Counted from the stretch's first letter, positions 7,586 to 15,460 are shown. The stretch is 19,293 bases of DNA from Akkermansiaceae bacterium (GCA_018676385.1 JABHEX010000114.1:1-19293); one strand, 5' to 3'. The notes: a model not told the origin generated them from the sequence alone. Numbers and translations: made by a program.

Positions 7586-9067
7586 ATGAATCTATTCGAA
7601 AAACTTCAGGCAGAAAAACTTCAGCACTCGACTCGTCGTGAGTTCCTACGTGATTGCACTACTGGGCTTGGTGGAATGTGGCTTGCCAGCCAAGGTGTAT
7701 CTAACGCCGCAGGGCCATTAAATATCTCCCGCGATCCATCTAGCCCGTTAGCCCCATTATCGCCAAGCTTTGCACCCACGGCCAAGCGAGTGATCTACCT
7801 TCATATGGTTGGTGCTCCCAGTCAGCTAGAGCTATTTGATTACAAACCAACTCTAGAAAAATACGACGGAAAGGAGTGTCCGAAAGAGTATCTGGAAGGT
7901 CAGCGATTTGCGTTCATTCAAGGAGTGCCCAAAATGCTTGGTCCGCAGTTTAAGTTTTCCCAGCACGGGCAATCTGGTGCATGGGTGTCGGATCGCCTGC
8001 CCCAACTCGCCAAGCACGCCGATAAGATGTGCTTTATTAAAACCATGCAGAGCGATCAGTTTAACCACGGGCCTGCCCAGTTGCTCTTGCAGACTGGTAG
8101 CCCAAATTTAGGTCACCCGACAATTGGTGCTTGGGCCACTTGGGGGCTTGGCACGGACAACCAAAATTTACCTGGTTACATGGTGCTGATTTCGGGAGGC
8201 AGAATCCCGCGCGTGGGATCATCGCTCTGGGGAAGTGGCTACCTGCCGTCGGTCTATCAAGGTGTGCAATGCCGCTCTACAGGTGACCCTGTGCTCAATG
8301 CAGCCAACCCTGCAGGTATTTCATCCGATATTCGGCGCGCGGCACTTGATTCATTAAAGAACCTCAACGAGCGCACATTTCATGAGATTGGTGATCCTGA
8401 AACTGTCACCCGTATCGCGCAGTATGAGATGGCATACCGCATGCAGACATCTGTGCCAGAAACTATGAGCATTGATGATGAGCCCGCTCACATTCACGAG
8501 ATGTATGGCACCCAGCCCGGTAAGGAATCGTTTGCTAATAACTGTTTGCTCGCACGACGACTTGCAGAAGATGGTGTCCGTTTTATTCAGCTTCACGATT
8601 GGGGGTGGGACTCACACGGATCAAGTAAAAGCGAGGCCCTCAATGGTGGTTTTCAGGATAAATGCCGCCAGATTGACAAGCCTATCTCAGCTTTATTAAC
8701 CGATCTCGATCAGCGTGGTATGTTGGATGATACACTCGTTGTCTGGGGCGGTGAGTTTGGTCGCACGCCAATGCTTGAAAACCGCGGTGGCGGGAGTGGC
8801 AACAAATTTACCGGACGTGATCATAATCCAAATGCTTTCACTATCTGGATGGCCGGCGGAGGCGTGAAACCCGGGATGACATATGGTGAGACCGATGAAA
8901 TGGGCTATCAAGTTGCCAAGAACCCAGTGCATGTCCGCGATCTTCACGCCACCATGCTCGAGATGTTTGGTTTTGATGCCAGACGCCTCTCCTACAATTA
9001 TCAAGGGCTCGACCAAAAATTAATAGGTGTAAAACCTGCGAAAGTGATCAAGGACATCATCGCGTAA
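7586..9067 (+). CDS. Tat-exported DUF1501 family protein
   Basis: About 493 residues with an N-terminal twin-arginine signal (STRREFLRDCTTGLGGMW, the RR near residues 18-19), then a DUF1501 domain with the alkaline-phosphatase/sulfatase-like fold. Family hallmarks visible: AKRVIYLHMVGAPSQLELFD near the start, DDTLVVWGGEFGRTPM, then GRDHNPNAFTIWMAGGGVKPG and VHVRDLHATMLEMFGFD near the C-terminus. Substrate unknown; the family is nearly always encoded beside a PSD1 cytochrome, as here. The chosen ATG at 7586 lies 4 bp after the stop of the preceding gene and gives MNLFEKLQAEK before the twin arginine; an in-frame ATG at 7562 would overlap that gene by 20 bp and add 8 residues. Neither has a Shine-Dalgarno. 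Tight spacing indicates one transcript. Confidence 0.92.
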   Translation: MNLFEKLQAEKLQHSTRREFLRDCTTGLGGMWLASQGVSNAAGPLNISRDPSSPLAPLSPSFAPTAKRVIYLHMVGAPSQLELFDYKPTLEKYDGKECPKEYLEGQRFAFIQGVPKMLGPQFKFSQHGQSGAWVSDRLPQLAKHADKMCFIKTMQSDQFNHGPAQLLLQTGSPNLGHPTIGAWATWGLGTDNQNLPGYMVLISGGRIPRVGSSLWGSGYLPSVYQGVQCRSTGDPVLNAANPAGISSDIRRAALDSLKNLNERTFHEIGDPETVTRIAQYEMAYRMQTSVPETMSIDDEPAHIHEMYGTQPGKESFANNCLLARRLAEDGVRFIQLHDWGWDSHGSSKSEALNGGFQDKCRQIDKPISALLTDLDQRGMLDDTLVVWGGEFGRTPMLENRGGGSGNKFTGRDHNPNAFTIWMAGGGVKPGMTYGETDEMGYQVAKNPVHVRDLHATMLEMFGFDARRLSYNYQGLDQKLIGVKPAKVIKDIIA

Positions 9068-9145
9068 AGATACGCCGTCAGTGCTATCGATGTTTATTAC
9101 AATCTATGGCATATGCCTATCACGACTCATATAAACAAGTATCCG

Positions 9146-9174
9146 GTGTCAAAATGCATGATGTCGGCTATAAT
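9146..9174 (+). promoter_or_regulatory. Predicted sigma70-type promoter of galK
   Basis: In the 183-bp gap before galK, a perfect -10 hexamer TATAAT (9169-9174) sits 17 bp after GTGTCA (9146-9151), which matches four of six positions of the -35 consensus. Transcription would start near 9181, leaving a leader of about 70 bases. The rest of the 9068-9250 gap shows no ORF and no clear terminator for the upstream DUF1501 gene. Confidence 0.5.
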
Positions 9175-9185
9175 CCTTGAGGATT
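9172..9185. promoter_or_regulatory. Short palindrome over the galK -10/start site, possible operator
   Basis: AATCC-TTGA-GGATT is a perfect 5-bp inverted repeat with a 4-base centre. It overlaps the last three bases of the TATAAT and the predicted transcription start. This is where a repressor operator would be expected, but a 5-bp arm can arise by chance and no regulator gene lies nearby. Confidence 0.25.
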
Positions 9186-9250
9186 TGTGTAATAATAGCT
9201 CGCAGAGATCGTCAGATTAGGTATCCGTGTGTAGCAGATGAATTATTAAC

Positions 9251-10438
9251 ATGAGCAACGAAAATCTTATTTTAAAACAACTCAAAAAAGAGCTCCTAGA
9301 TCAATTTGAGAAAATCCATGGCGTGGAGCCATTCATCATAGCTTCGGCACCTGCACGTGTGAACCTGATTGGTGAGCATATCGACTATTGTGATGGGTTC
9401 GTATTACCTGCTGGAATCAACCGGCATGTTTTCATAGCGGCCGCTCCCAATGGGACTTCGGAGGCGAATCTTTTTTCGACGGTACTTCCTGATCAACCAG
9501 CAACGGTCATGCTTGATGAACCGCAGACACCGGGACAGCCAAAGTGGGCGGATTATATACGTGGTGTGTTTGATGGGTTTTGTGATAAAGGCCTCTGGCC
9601 GCTCCCAGGATTTGATGCAGTGATCCACTCTAACATTCCATTGGGCGCTGGGCTCTCCAGTTCGGCCGCGATCGAGGTGGCTGCTGCTACACTAGTTGAG
9701 GGTTTGTTAGGTGTTGAAATTAACCCCAAAAACAAAGCTTTGTTATGCCAGCGTGCGGAGAGAAAATTTGCGGGGGTGCCATGTGGCATTATGGACCAGT
9801 TTGCATCTGTCTTTGCGAAACAAGATCACTTTGTGCTTATTGATTGCCGTTCAGAGGAAGCACAGCCAATTCCGTTTACTGATAAATCTATCAGTATGGT
9901 AATCGCTGATACCAATGTGCATCACGAACTCAGCGACGGAGCATACGCGAACCGCAGAAAACAGACAGAAATTGCACTATCGGTTGTTGGTAAGGCGTCA
10001 TGGCGTGAAGTTAGCATGGCCGATCTGGATGCTGTGAAATCAGAAATGAACGAGGTGGTGTATAAACGTGGACGCCACGTAATTACCGAAATTGATCGCA
10101 CTCAGCAGGCAGCGATTGCCGTATCACGCGGCAAGACCGATGAGTTAGGTGAGATGATGGCAGCCAGCCATCGATCGTTACGAGATGACTTCGAAGTATC
10201 CTGTAAGGAGCTAGATGCCATGGTAGAAATTGCTTGGGATATCGGTCGTGATGGTGGTGTGATCGGTAGTCGAATGACTGGAGGAGGGTTTGGTGGATCA
10301 ACCATTACACTTGTTAGGACAGATGAAGTAGAAAATGTGATGGCTGAAATGCGAACACGTTACCAAAAAACAACCGGTATCGTGCCGCAAATTTTTTCTA
10401 CGGGAGCGGTGGATGGAGCTGGACAAGAGATCCACTAA
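9251..10438 (+). CDS. galK: Galactokinase
   Basis: Cytoplasmic GHMP-family kinase that phosphorylates alpha-D-galactose at C1 with ATP, the entry step of the Leloir pathway. At 395 residues it is close to the family norm (about 380-390). Motifs in order: galactokinase signature PARVNLIGEHIDY (R36 is the likely transition-state Arg, E42/H43/D45 sugar contacts); GHMP phosphate-binding loop PLGAGLSSSA (130-139); GIMDQFAS with catalytic Asp182; and C-terminal TGGGFGGSTI (from residue 343). The ATG start follows an AT-rich leader without a Shine-Dalgarno. No galT or galE is in the window. Its stop overlaps by 4 bp the stop of the convergent phosphatase gene. A predicted promoter and palindrome lie upstream, so it is probably transcribed alone. 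Confidence 0.96.
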   Translation: MSNENLILKQLKKELLDQFEKIHGVEPFIIASAPARVNLIGEHIDYCDGFVLPAGINRHVFIAAAPNGTSEANLFSTVLPDQPATVMLDEPQTPGQPKWADYIRGVFDGFCDKGLWPLPGFDAVIHSNIPLGAGLSSSAAIEVAAATLVEGLLGVEINPKNKALLCQRAERKFAGVPCGIMDQFASVFAKQDHFVLIDCRSEEAQPIPFTDKSISMVIADTNVHHELSDGAYANRRKQTEIALSVVGKASWREVSMADLDAVKSEMNEVVYKRGRHVITEIDRTQQAAIAVSRGKTDELGEMMAASHRSLRDDFEVSCKELDAMVEIAWDIGRDGGVIGSRMTGGGFGGSTITLVRTDEVENVMAEMRTRYQKTTGIVPQIFSTGAVDGAGQEIH

Positions 10439-12021
10439 AGACCGGAGCCTACATCCATGGCGAAAAGGCAAACGTCATCGTTGAAGTCACCACCTGCAGA
10501 GTGTTTACGCGCATAATCGATGAGGGAGTCCAAGCTCTTATCGATTTTTTGAGGTGATGTTTCTTGGATCTTTTCAATGATGTTATCAATACCCAGCTGT
10601 TGACTATCGTTGTTTTCAACCTCGTGTAGGCCGTCAGTGAAAATGACCATGCGGTCAATATCATCTAATGAAATCGATCGAGTTGTGTAGGTGCTCTTGG
10701 GCATCAGCCCGAGCGCTGGATTTTTCTTACCATCGCTATGCGCAAGTTGCCGTGTCTTGTTCAGTCGAGTGACAATAGGGGCGGGGTGTCCAGCGCAGCT
10801 GTAGGAGAGCGTTCCTTTTTTGAGGTCAACAACACAGTAGATGGCAGTCGCAAAAAGAGTAACATCTGCGCGTTCAAGGATGGAAACCAAACCATCATTT
10901 ATTCCGTAGAGAAACCATTCAGGGCTTGTTGCAGAGTCGCGTTCTTTTTCGATTAGCCCGCGAAGCATCGAGACAATAAGTGAGGCACGTACACCATGGC
11001 CCATGACATCACATACCAGAATACCAATACAGTCTTGGGAGATAGGCATGACCTCGTAGAAATCGCCGGCCATTTCCGACGCTGGAGTGTAACGACAAGC
11101 AAAAGAAACCTCGCGGTCATGACCTCGAAGAATTAAACCTTCAACACTCTGGGGAAGCAGCGCTTGCTGGATTTCGCGTGCTAGTTGGAGTTCTTCCTCA
11201 AATGCTATGTTTCGCTGTCGTAATTGTTCTGCTGCGTTGGTGAGTAGTCTTTGAGTTCTAACGAGATTAGAGATGTCACTCGTTACGCCAAAGGTTCCGA
11301 GGAGATTGCCGTGTCGGTCAAGCCATGGCAGTTTGGTAATTTCCACCCATGTATCATCTTTGCCCTCCCAGTTCTCACGTTGGATTACGTTGATCTGAGG
11401 TTTTCGGGTTTCCATGATATTTATTTCGTCAGCGCGTGCGGTGTCAGCATGGGCCTTTCCAAAAAAATCGTGGTCTGTTTTACCCACAAGGTCTTCGCCG
11501 GTTTCTTCCCCAAATCTTTTTGCGATTGAGGTGTTTGCCATGACAAATTTTGATTCTTTATCTTTATAGTAAACATTGACCGGGACGTTATCAATGAGCT
11601 CACGTAGCCTGTAGCGTTCTTCCTCGAGCGATATTTCGGCCATTTTTCTGCGTGAGATATCGATGAATGATCCTACAACGCGCAGGGCTCTACCCTCCTC
11701 GTCTCTGACAACTACACCGCGTATCCTGAACCAGTGCCATTTCCCATCTGGGTGGCGATAACGGCAATCTGCTGCTAGGTTATCAGCGGCATCAGGGGAG
11801 AGAGCGTCACGTAATGAATTCTGGAAATCCTCAATGTCCTCGTCGTGGAGATACTCAGCAGAACGGGCGATGACGTTAGGTGCTGAACGCTCGTCATATC
11901 CTAACAGTCTTAGTAGACGGGCAGAGTAGTAAATGTCCTCTTCACCTACATACCAGTCCCAGACGCCCTCATTGGATGCTTGCAAAGCAAGCTCGAGTCG
12001 ATCCTGAGATTCGTCATCCAT
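10435..12021 (-). CDS. PAS-PAS-PP2C (RsbU/SpoIIE-type) serine phosphatase
   Basis: A 528-residue soluble signalling protein. PAS domain 1 at about 8-125 (PAS_3 type: GVWDWYVGEEDIYYS, ending RVVGSFIDISRRK). PAS domain 2 at about 136-252 (NVPVNVYYKDKESKFVMANT, ending GTFGVTSDIS). A helical linker, probably coiled coil, covers 253-290 (QLRQRNIAFEEELQLAREIQ). The PP2C/SpoIIE phosphatase domain fills about 300-525 with its metal-binding acids in place: EMAGDFYEV (D320), CDVMGHG (D338), FTDGLHE (D463) and FNDDVCLF (D515, D516). Such proteins usually dephosphorylate an anti-anti-sigma (STAS) protein in a partner-switching pathway; no STAS or RsbW-like gene is in the window. No membrane segment, so the sensed signal is probably cytoplasmic. 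It starts 44 bp after the hydrolase stop and may be the last gene of that operon. Confidence 0.93.
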   Translation of the reverse strand: MDDESQDRLELALQASNEGVWDWYVGEEDIYYSARLLRLLGYDERSAPNVIARSAEYLHDEDIEDFQNSLRDALSPDAADNLAADCRYRHPDGKWHWFRIRGVVVRDEEGRALRVVGSFIDISRRKMAEISLEEERYRLRELIDNVPVNVYYKDKESKFVMANTSIAKRFGEETGEDLVGKTDHDFFGKAHADTARADEINIMETRKPQINVIQRENWEGKDDTWVEITKLPWLDRHGNLLGTFGVTSDISNLVRTQRLLTNAAEQLRQRNIAFEEELQLAREIQQALLPQSVEGLILRGHDREVSFACRYTPASEMAGDFYEVMPISQDCIGILVCDVMGHGVRASLIVSMLRGLIEKERDSATSPEWFLYGINDGLVSILERADVTLFATAIYCVVDLKKGTLSYSCAGHPAPIVTRLNKTRQLAHSDGKKNPALGLMPKSTYTTRSISLDDIDRMVIFTDGLHEVENNDSQQLGIDNIIEKIQETSPQKIDKSLDSLIDYARKHSAGGDFNDDVCLFAMDVGSGL

Positions 12022-12065
12022 AAATGGTATCTATAAACTCACATGGGCATGGAATCAATCAGGAA

Positions 12066-12785
12066 CTACTCCAGATGCTTGTCTAGCCATGCGCAGATGT
12101 GTTCTGAAACAGCCTGGTAGTTGTCATCGAAAGAATGAGTTGCGTTCTCAATCTCTATGAGATCGGATTGGCACTGAAGAATGTTGTATAGATCATGACT
12201 ATCCTTGGGCAATACCACGTCATCTGCCGTTCCATGTAGGAGAAGCCATGGTGCCTTTACTCCCTTAGCGGCGTCAATAGTGCTATTAATTGCCTGCATA
12301 TCATCGATGTATTGCTTGGAAAGTGGACAGCCGTCCTCATCCCACATATTTCCCTTGTCTGGGATAATGGCCCCAAATTCTCTCTCGCAAAATTCTGCTG
12401 TATGCACCATGCCTGCAAGTGAAACTAGAACATGGATACGCTCATCTCGTGCTGCTGCCAGTGCCCCCACGGCACCCCCCATGCTGTGCCCAATGTATGC
12501 AATTTTCTTGCCGTGGCCTACTTGGTCAATGATGGCAGTGAGGTCGCTGATTTCTTTGCTCACCGTGCTGTCCTGAAAGAATCCTTCGGAGTTGCCATTA
12601 CCTGAAAACGATACTCTTAGAGCTGGGTAGCCATGGTTTTGTAACGCCTCCGCCAACCATAATAATAGCGGGCGGTCTTTATTACCCGTCACACCGTGGC
12701 CTAGGATTACCAGACAATCTTTTCGGTTTGTGTCGTGTAGTTGGGTATCGAGGAGCTCGCCGTGTTGATTTTTAACAGGTGTCAT
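12066..12785 (-). CDS. Alpha/beta hydrolase (serine hydrolase)
   Basis: A 239-residue cytoplasmic alpha/beta-hydrolase fold protein. Visible catalytic features: oxyanion-hole strand LVILGHGVTGNKDRP (26-39), nucleophile elbow GHSMGG with Ser101, acid in LLHGTADDVV (D188, or D189) and His217 in NATHSFDD. SFSGNGNSEG resembles the family's R-F-S-G-NG-S-G segment. The compact size with little lid fits a small esterase, acyl-peptidase or dienelactone-hydrolase-like enzyme; the substrate cannot be read from the sequence. Its ATG lies two bases after the TAG of the dehydrogenase gene (TAG-TC-ATG), implying translational coupling. An AGGA-like stretch lies about 12 bases upstream, inside the dehydrogenase's last codons. 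Confidence 0.88.
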   Translation of the reverse strand: MTPVKNQHGELLDTQLHDTNRKDCLVILGHGVTGNKDRPLLLWLAEALQNHGYPALRVSFSGNGNSEGFFQDSTVSKEISDLTAIIDQVGHGKKIAYIGHSMGGAVGALAAARDERIHVLVSLAGMVHTAEFCEREFGAIIPDKGNMWDEDGCPLSKQYIDDMQAINSTIDAAKGVKAPWLLLHGTADDVVLPKDSHDLYNILQCQSDLIEIENATHSFDDNYQAVSEHICAWLDKHLE

Positions 12786-12787
12786 GA

Positions 12788-13681
12788 CTAGGATGTTCTT
12801 CCTTTGAAGGTGAGTTCAGCTACTCCTGATTTGTCGAGCTCGCCAATACCAAGATCGATCATTTTTCTGTATTGGTTTTCGGTAGCATTAGATAAAGGCA
12901 GGGTGATGCCTTGTTCATTACCAAGAGTGTTGGCAATACCACTATCCTTGGCTGCATGTGCAGCAGAGAACCAGCACTCATGGTCACGATCGATCATGTC
13001 TTCGGAATCGGTTTCTAGTACGCGTGAATTGGCTCCTGTCTGAGAAAAGACTTCACATAGCATATCTAGGTCTAGACCGAGAGCTTCTCCAAGCCCAAGT
13101 CCCTCGGCAAGGGCAGCCGTATTAATATTCATCACCATATTGACGAGTGCCTTTACTTTGGCTGCTTCTCCTGCGCGGCCGATATAGCGCAGATTAGTCG
13201 AGAGCTGATCAAGTAGTCCTCGGCATACGTTGAATCCATCTTCGCTACCACCAATCATCAGGTAGAGGCTGCCTTCGCGTGCTTGACTGATGCTCGATGC
13301 CATGCAGGCTTCGAGTGATGTTGCCCCAGCGAGCTCGGCGGCCTTTTCCATTTCCACATGCACATCCGGAGAGACCGTTGCACAATTGATGAAGATTTTG
13401 CCACTCGCGTTGACTAACAGGTTATCTTTCTCATTGAGAAAAATTTCACGCATGGAGTCGTCATCGGTGACTACTGTAATAATAATATCAGCATCTTGAG
13501 CCGTTTCAGCGAGTGTTGTGGCGGCACTACACCCGAGCTCTTGGGCTAGAGATTCTGCGGCTTCCCCATAGACATCATAAACTGCTGTAATGTTGTGGCC
13601 GCAGTCGTTCAGGCGGCGCGCCATGTTAGCGCCCATGCGCCCGACACCTACGAAAGATATTTTTTTTGTATTATTGCTCAT
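12788..13681 (-). CDS. NAD(P)-dependent 3-hydroxyisobutyrate dehydrogenase/GLYR-family oxidoreductase
   Basis: A 297-residue beta-hydroxyacid dehydrogenase. The Rossmann dinucleotide loop GVGRMGANMARRL occupies residues 12-24. NCATVSPD (99-106) is the substrate-binding segment, and the catalytic Lys is in AAKVKALVNM (K177 aligns best with the K of KxxxNM in glyoxylate/succinic semialdehyde reductases; K175 is nearby). The all-helical C-terminal domain shows EGLGLGEALGLDLDML and GITLPLSNAT. Likely reduces a short aldehyde or 2-/3-oxo acid; the substrate is not defined. The frame is open upstream to 13819, but the Rossmann fold begins right after MSNNTKKISF, so the ATG at 13681 is chosen; the longer form would overlap the upstream gene. 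The upstream stop lies four bases before this start. Middle gene of a tight operon. Confidence 0.92.
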   Translation of the reverse strand: MSNNTKKISFVGVGRMGANMARRLNDCGHNITAVYDVYGEAAESLAQELGCSAATTLAETAQDADIIITVVTDDDSMREIFLNEKDNLLVNASGKIFINCATVSPDVHVEMEKAAELAGATSLEACMASSISQAREGSLYLMIGGSEDGFNVCRGLLDQLSTNLRYIGRAGEAAKVKALVNMVMNINTAALAEGLGLGEALGLDLDMLCEVFSQTGANSRVLETDSEDMIDRDHECWFSAAHAAKDSGIANTLGNEQGITLPLSNATENQYRKMIDLGIGELDKSGVAELTFKGRTS

Positions 13682-13685
13682 TTTA

Positions 13686-14306
13686 TTAAGTTGTTGGTTC
13701 GTGGAATGTAAGTCCGCCGTCGTGAATACGGACGGGTTGAAAAAGACTTGTCTGGTGAAAATTAGGTTTACCTTTGGGAGCAGCCGATGCTGATAGGAAT
13801 TGTTGTTCTGGTGAATCAATAATCATAGTTACGTTCATGCAAGAACTCTCACCAAAATTTACTCGGGCCTCTAGGATATCGAGCGGAATTGACGCCGCTG
13901 CCATCCATGTGCCATCGGGTGTTAAATCACCAAATGTTTTAACTCCCGGTATTTCAACCTCGTCTTCATGAGCACGCACACTTGGTGCGGTGAACTCTGC
14001 ACTCCACCAGGCACCATTTGGCGCGAGGTTAAACTCTAGATAACGGCCCGACTGAGGGTCACTGATAAAAAACTCAGCGACGTCATATTTCCAGAGTTCT
14101 GGCATAAATTTTCTGGGGCGTGCTTGTGGATGTATTTTTGCAGGTTTTTGACGGGTTGCAACAAACCAGAAGCTACCGTGATCCATCGCTAACCCGAACG
14201 CAGCAGGAACCTCCAACGGATTCCCGTACCAGTCGTTTTGCAGCCCGAAAAGAGCTAGATCTAACTCTCCCCAATTTAGCGGGTGATGTTTTTTCTCGAT
14301 GAGCAT
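13686..14306 (-). CDS. DOMON/CBM9-like domain protein, cytoplasmic
   Basis: A 206-residue protein with no signal peptide or membrane helix that looks like a single beta-sandwich of the DOMON-like/CBM9-like type. The best matching pattern is LWKYDVAEFFISDP (71-84), then GRYLEFNLAPNGAWWSAEF (87-105), then GTWMAAASIPLDIL (132-145) and PNFHQTSLFQP near the C-terminus, the usual DVAE-F-L / Y-EFNLSP-G-WW / P-FH order. Tryptophans and Tyr in the first two segments are where carbohydrate or aromatic ligands bind in relatives. Some relatives are extracellular sugar-binding modules; the missing signal peptide argues for an intracellular role here. It is the first gene of the minus-strand operon, four bases before the dehydrogenase start. 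Family call moderately sure, function unknown. Confidence 0.75.
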   Translation of the reverse strand: MLIEKKHHPLNWGELDLALFGLQNDWYGNPLEVPAAFGLAMDHGSFWFVATRQKPAKIHPQARPRKFMPELWKYDVAEFFISDPQSGRYLEFNLAPNGAWWSAEFTAPSVRAHEDEVEIPGVKTFGDLTPDGTWMAAASIPLDILEARVNFGESSCMNVTMIIDSPEQQFLSASAAPKGKPNFHQTSLFQPVRIHDGGLTFHEPTT

Positions 14307-14332
14307 CTACTGCGGATATTGGGTGGCTTCAA

Positions 14333-14348
14333 GGCTTTTGCCAAAGCC
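14333..14348. repeat. Perfect inverted repeat in the divergent intergenic region
   Basis: GGCTTT-TGCC-AAAGCC forms a 6-bp stem with a 4-base loop, 27 bp upstream of the DOMON-like gene start (minus strand) in the 187-bp region shared with the DUF1287 gene. It may be a leader hairpin or operator for the minus-strand operon. No poly-U tract follows on either strand, so it is unlikely to be a terminator. Confidence 0.3.
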
Positions 14349-14493
14349 AAAATAATTTCTGATGAGATAAACCTAAAAAAATGCCCGATTACTTGAAATA
14401 TCCTCGCCAACGCAGCTTATTAATGTTGTGTATAAGTCATTCACATTGTGCTGTTACGCAACGTTCTATAAGCTTTACAGAAATCACAAATAA

Positions 14494-15228
14494 ATGAACC
14501 GGATAGAGTACATCGGGCCAAGACCTCAAAAAAAGTCCCACAAGCCGTGGGGTGGAGGATGGTTGATGATACTGCTGGTTGTGGTTGTGGTGACTTTTGT
14601 TGCCAAGCCTTTCATCGCCCAGCTATGGGCTGAGCGGGGAGAAGTAACCGAGCTCAAGGTCGAAGAATCCGTGGCTTGGCTCACCAAAGGTGATGGTTTC
14701 GGTAACGAGCTTGCAGCCGTAGCGCTTGAGCGCACTCGCGAGGATGTAACCTACGATCCTGCCTACTATAAGATTGCTTACCCCAATGGTGACGTTCCAG
14801 CAGGAAAAGGTGTGTGCACGGATGTCGTAATCCGCAGCTACCGGGCGCTTGGGATTGACCTGCAACAGCTCGTGCATGAAGACATGCAAAATAATTTCCG
14901 TATTTACCCACAAATTTGGGATTTGAAGGGGCCGGATACAAACATTGATCATCGTCGAGTGCCAAACTTACAACGCTATTTTAGCAGGTTTGGAACCGAG
15001 ATCGTAATTCCCGAGTCAGGCCCACAGGCCGATGCCTTTGAGTATGGTGACGTTGTTGCATGGCGTCTGCCGCACGGTGCGACTCACATCGGAGTGGTTG
15101 TTCCTGGCCCTGCGGAGCGACGCGATGAAAAATGGATCGTGCATAACATCGGCTCTGGTCCCAAGTGGGAGAATCAGTTGTTCGATTACCAAATGATCGG
15201 CCATTACCGTTTTGATGGTAGTCAGTAG
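14494..15228 (+). CDS. Membrane-anchored DUF1287 family protein (NlpC/P60-like Cys-His fold)
   Basis: A 244-residue protein with an N-terminal basic stretch and one membrane helix (about residues 23-42, WLMILLVVVVVTFVAKPFIA). The following domain faces the periplasm. The DUF1287 domain occupies about 80-242: VCTDVVIRSYRALGIDLQQL with Cys108, then a DHRRVPNL segment and WRLPHGATHIGVVV with His198. Cys in a helix followed by His in a strand is the arrangement of NlpC/P60-type amidases and peptidases, so a peptidoglycan- or peptide-cleaving role is plausible but not proven. Many DUF1287 proteins have a cleavable signal or lipobox; here no AxA site or lipobox is evident, so I predict an uncleaved anchor. 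Divergent from the DOMON-like operon. Confidence 0.85.
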   Translation: MNRIEYIGPRPQKKSHKPWGGGWLMILLVVVVVTFVAKPFIAQLWAERGEVTELKVEESVAWLTKGDGFGNELAAVALERTREDVTYDPAYYKIAYPNGDVPAGKGVCTDVVIRSYRALGIDLQQLVHEDMQNNFRIYPQIWDLKGPDTNIDHRRVPNLQRYFSRFGTEIVIPESGPQADAFEYGDVVAWRLPHGATHIGVVVPGPAERRDEKWIVHNIGSGPKWENQLFDYQMIGHYRFDGSQ

Positions 15229-15248
15229 TTGTTTTTTTGGTTGGAAAA

Positions 15249-15270
15249 CTTAAAATGCTGTCGTTTTAAG
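15249..15270. repeat. AT-rich hairpin downstream of the DUF1287 gene
   Basis: CTTAAAA-TGCTGTCG-TTTTAAG is a perfect 7-bp inverted repeat with an 8-base loop, 20 bp after the DUF1287 stop. The stem is weak and lacks a following T-run on the + strand, so it is at best a poor terminator or mRNA-end structure. The rest of the 232-bp gap before the sulfatase (15229-15460) shows no ORF or strong promoter. Confidence 0.3.
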
Positions 15271-15460
15271 CTTAGGCAAGGCACTTCTGATATGAACAAT
15301 ATCTATTCTCGTATCCGCAATGAACTGACCGTAACGATGAGAATTTTTTATCGTTCAAAAACTCTGTTTCTATCCTTGCTTTTCTGGAGCTAGATTTGGA
15401 AGGATGAAGCACTCTCGTGACAAATAGTTAGAGTTTCTCACAAAAAACACATTTTTTTAC

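Noticed and set aside
13682..13819. N-terminal extension of the dehydrogenase frame (46 residues)
   Set aside because: It overlaps the end of the DOMON-like gene, has no family similarity, and the Rossmann motif begins just after the ATG at 13681.
14333..14348. GGCTTT/AAAGCC hairpin as an intrinsic terminator
   Set aside because: No gene ends nearby on either strand and no poly-T tract follows, so it is listed only as an inverted repeat.
15229..15460. Possible small RNA or terminator region between DUF1287 and sulfatase
   Set aside because: Only a weak AT-rich hairpin is present, without a T-run or recognisable promoter; not enough to call an RNA gene.
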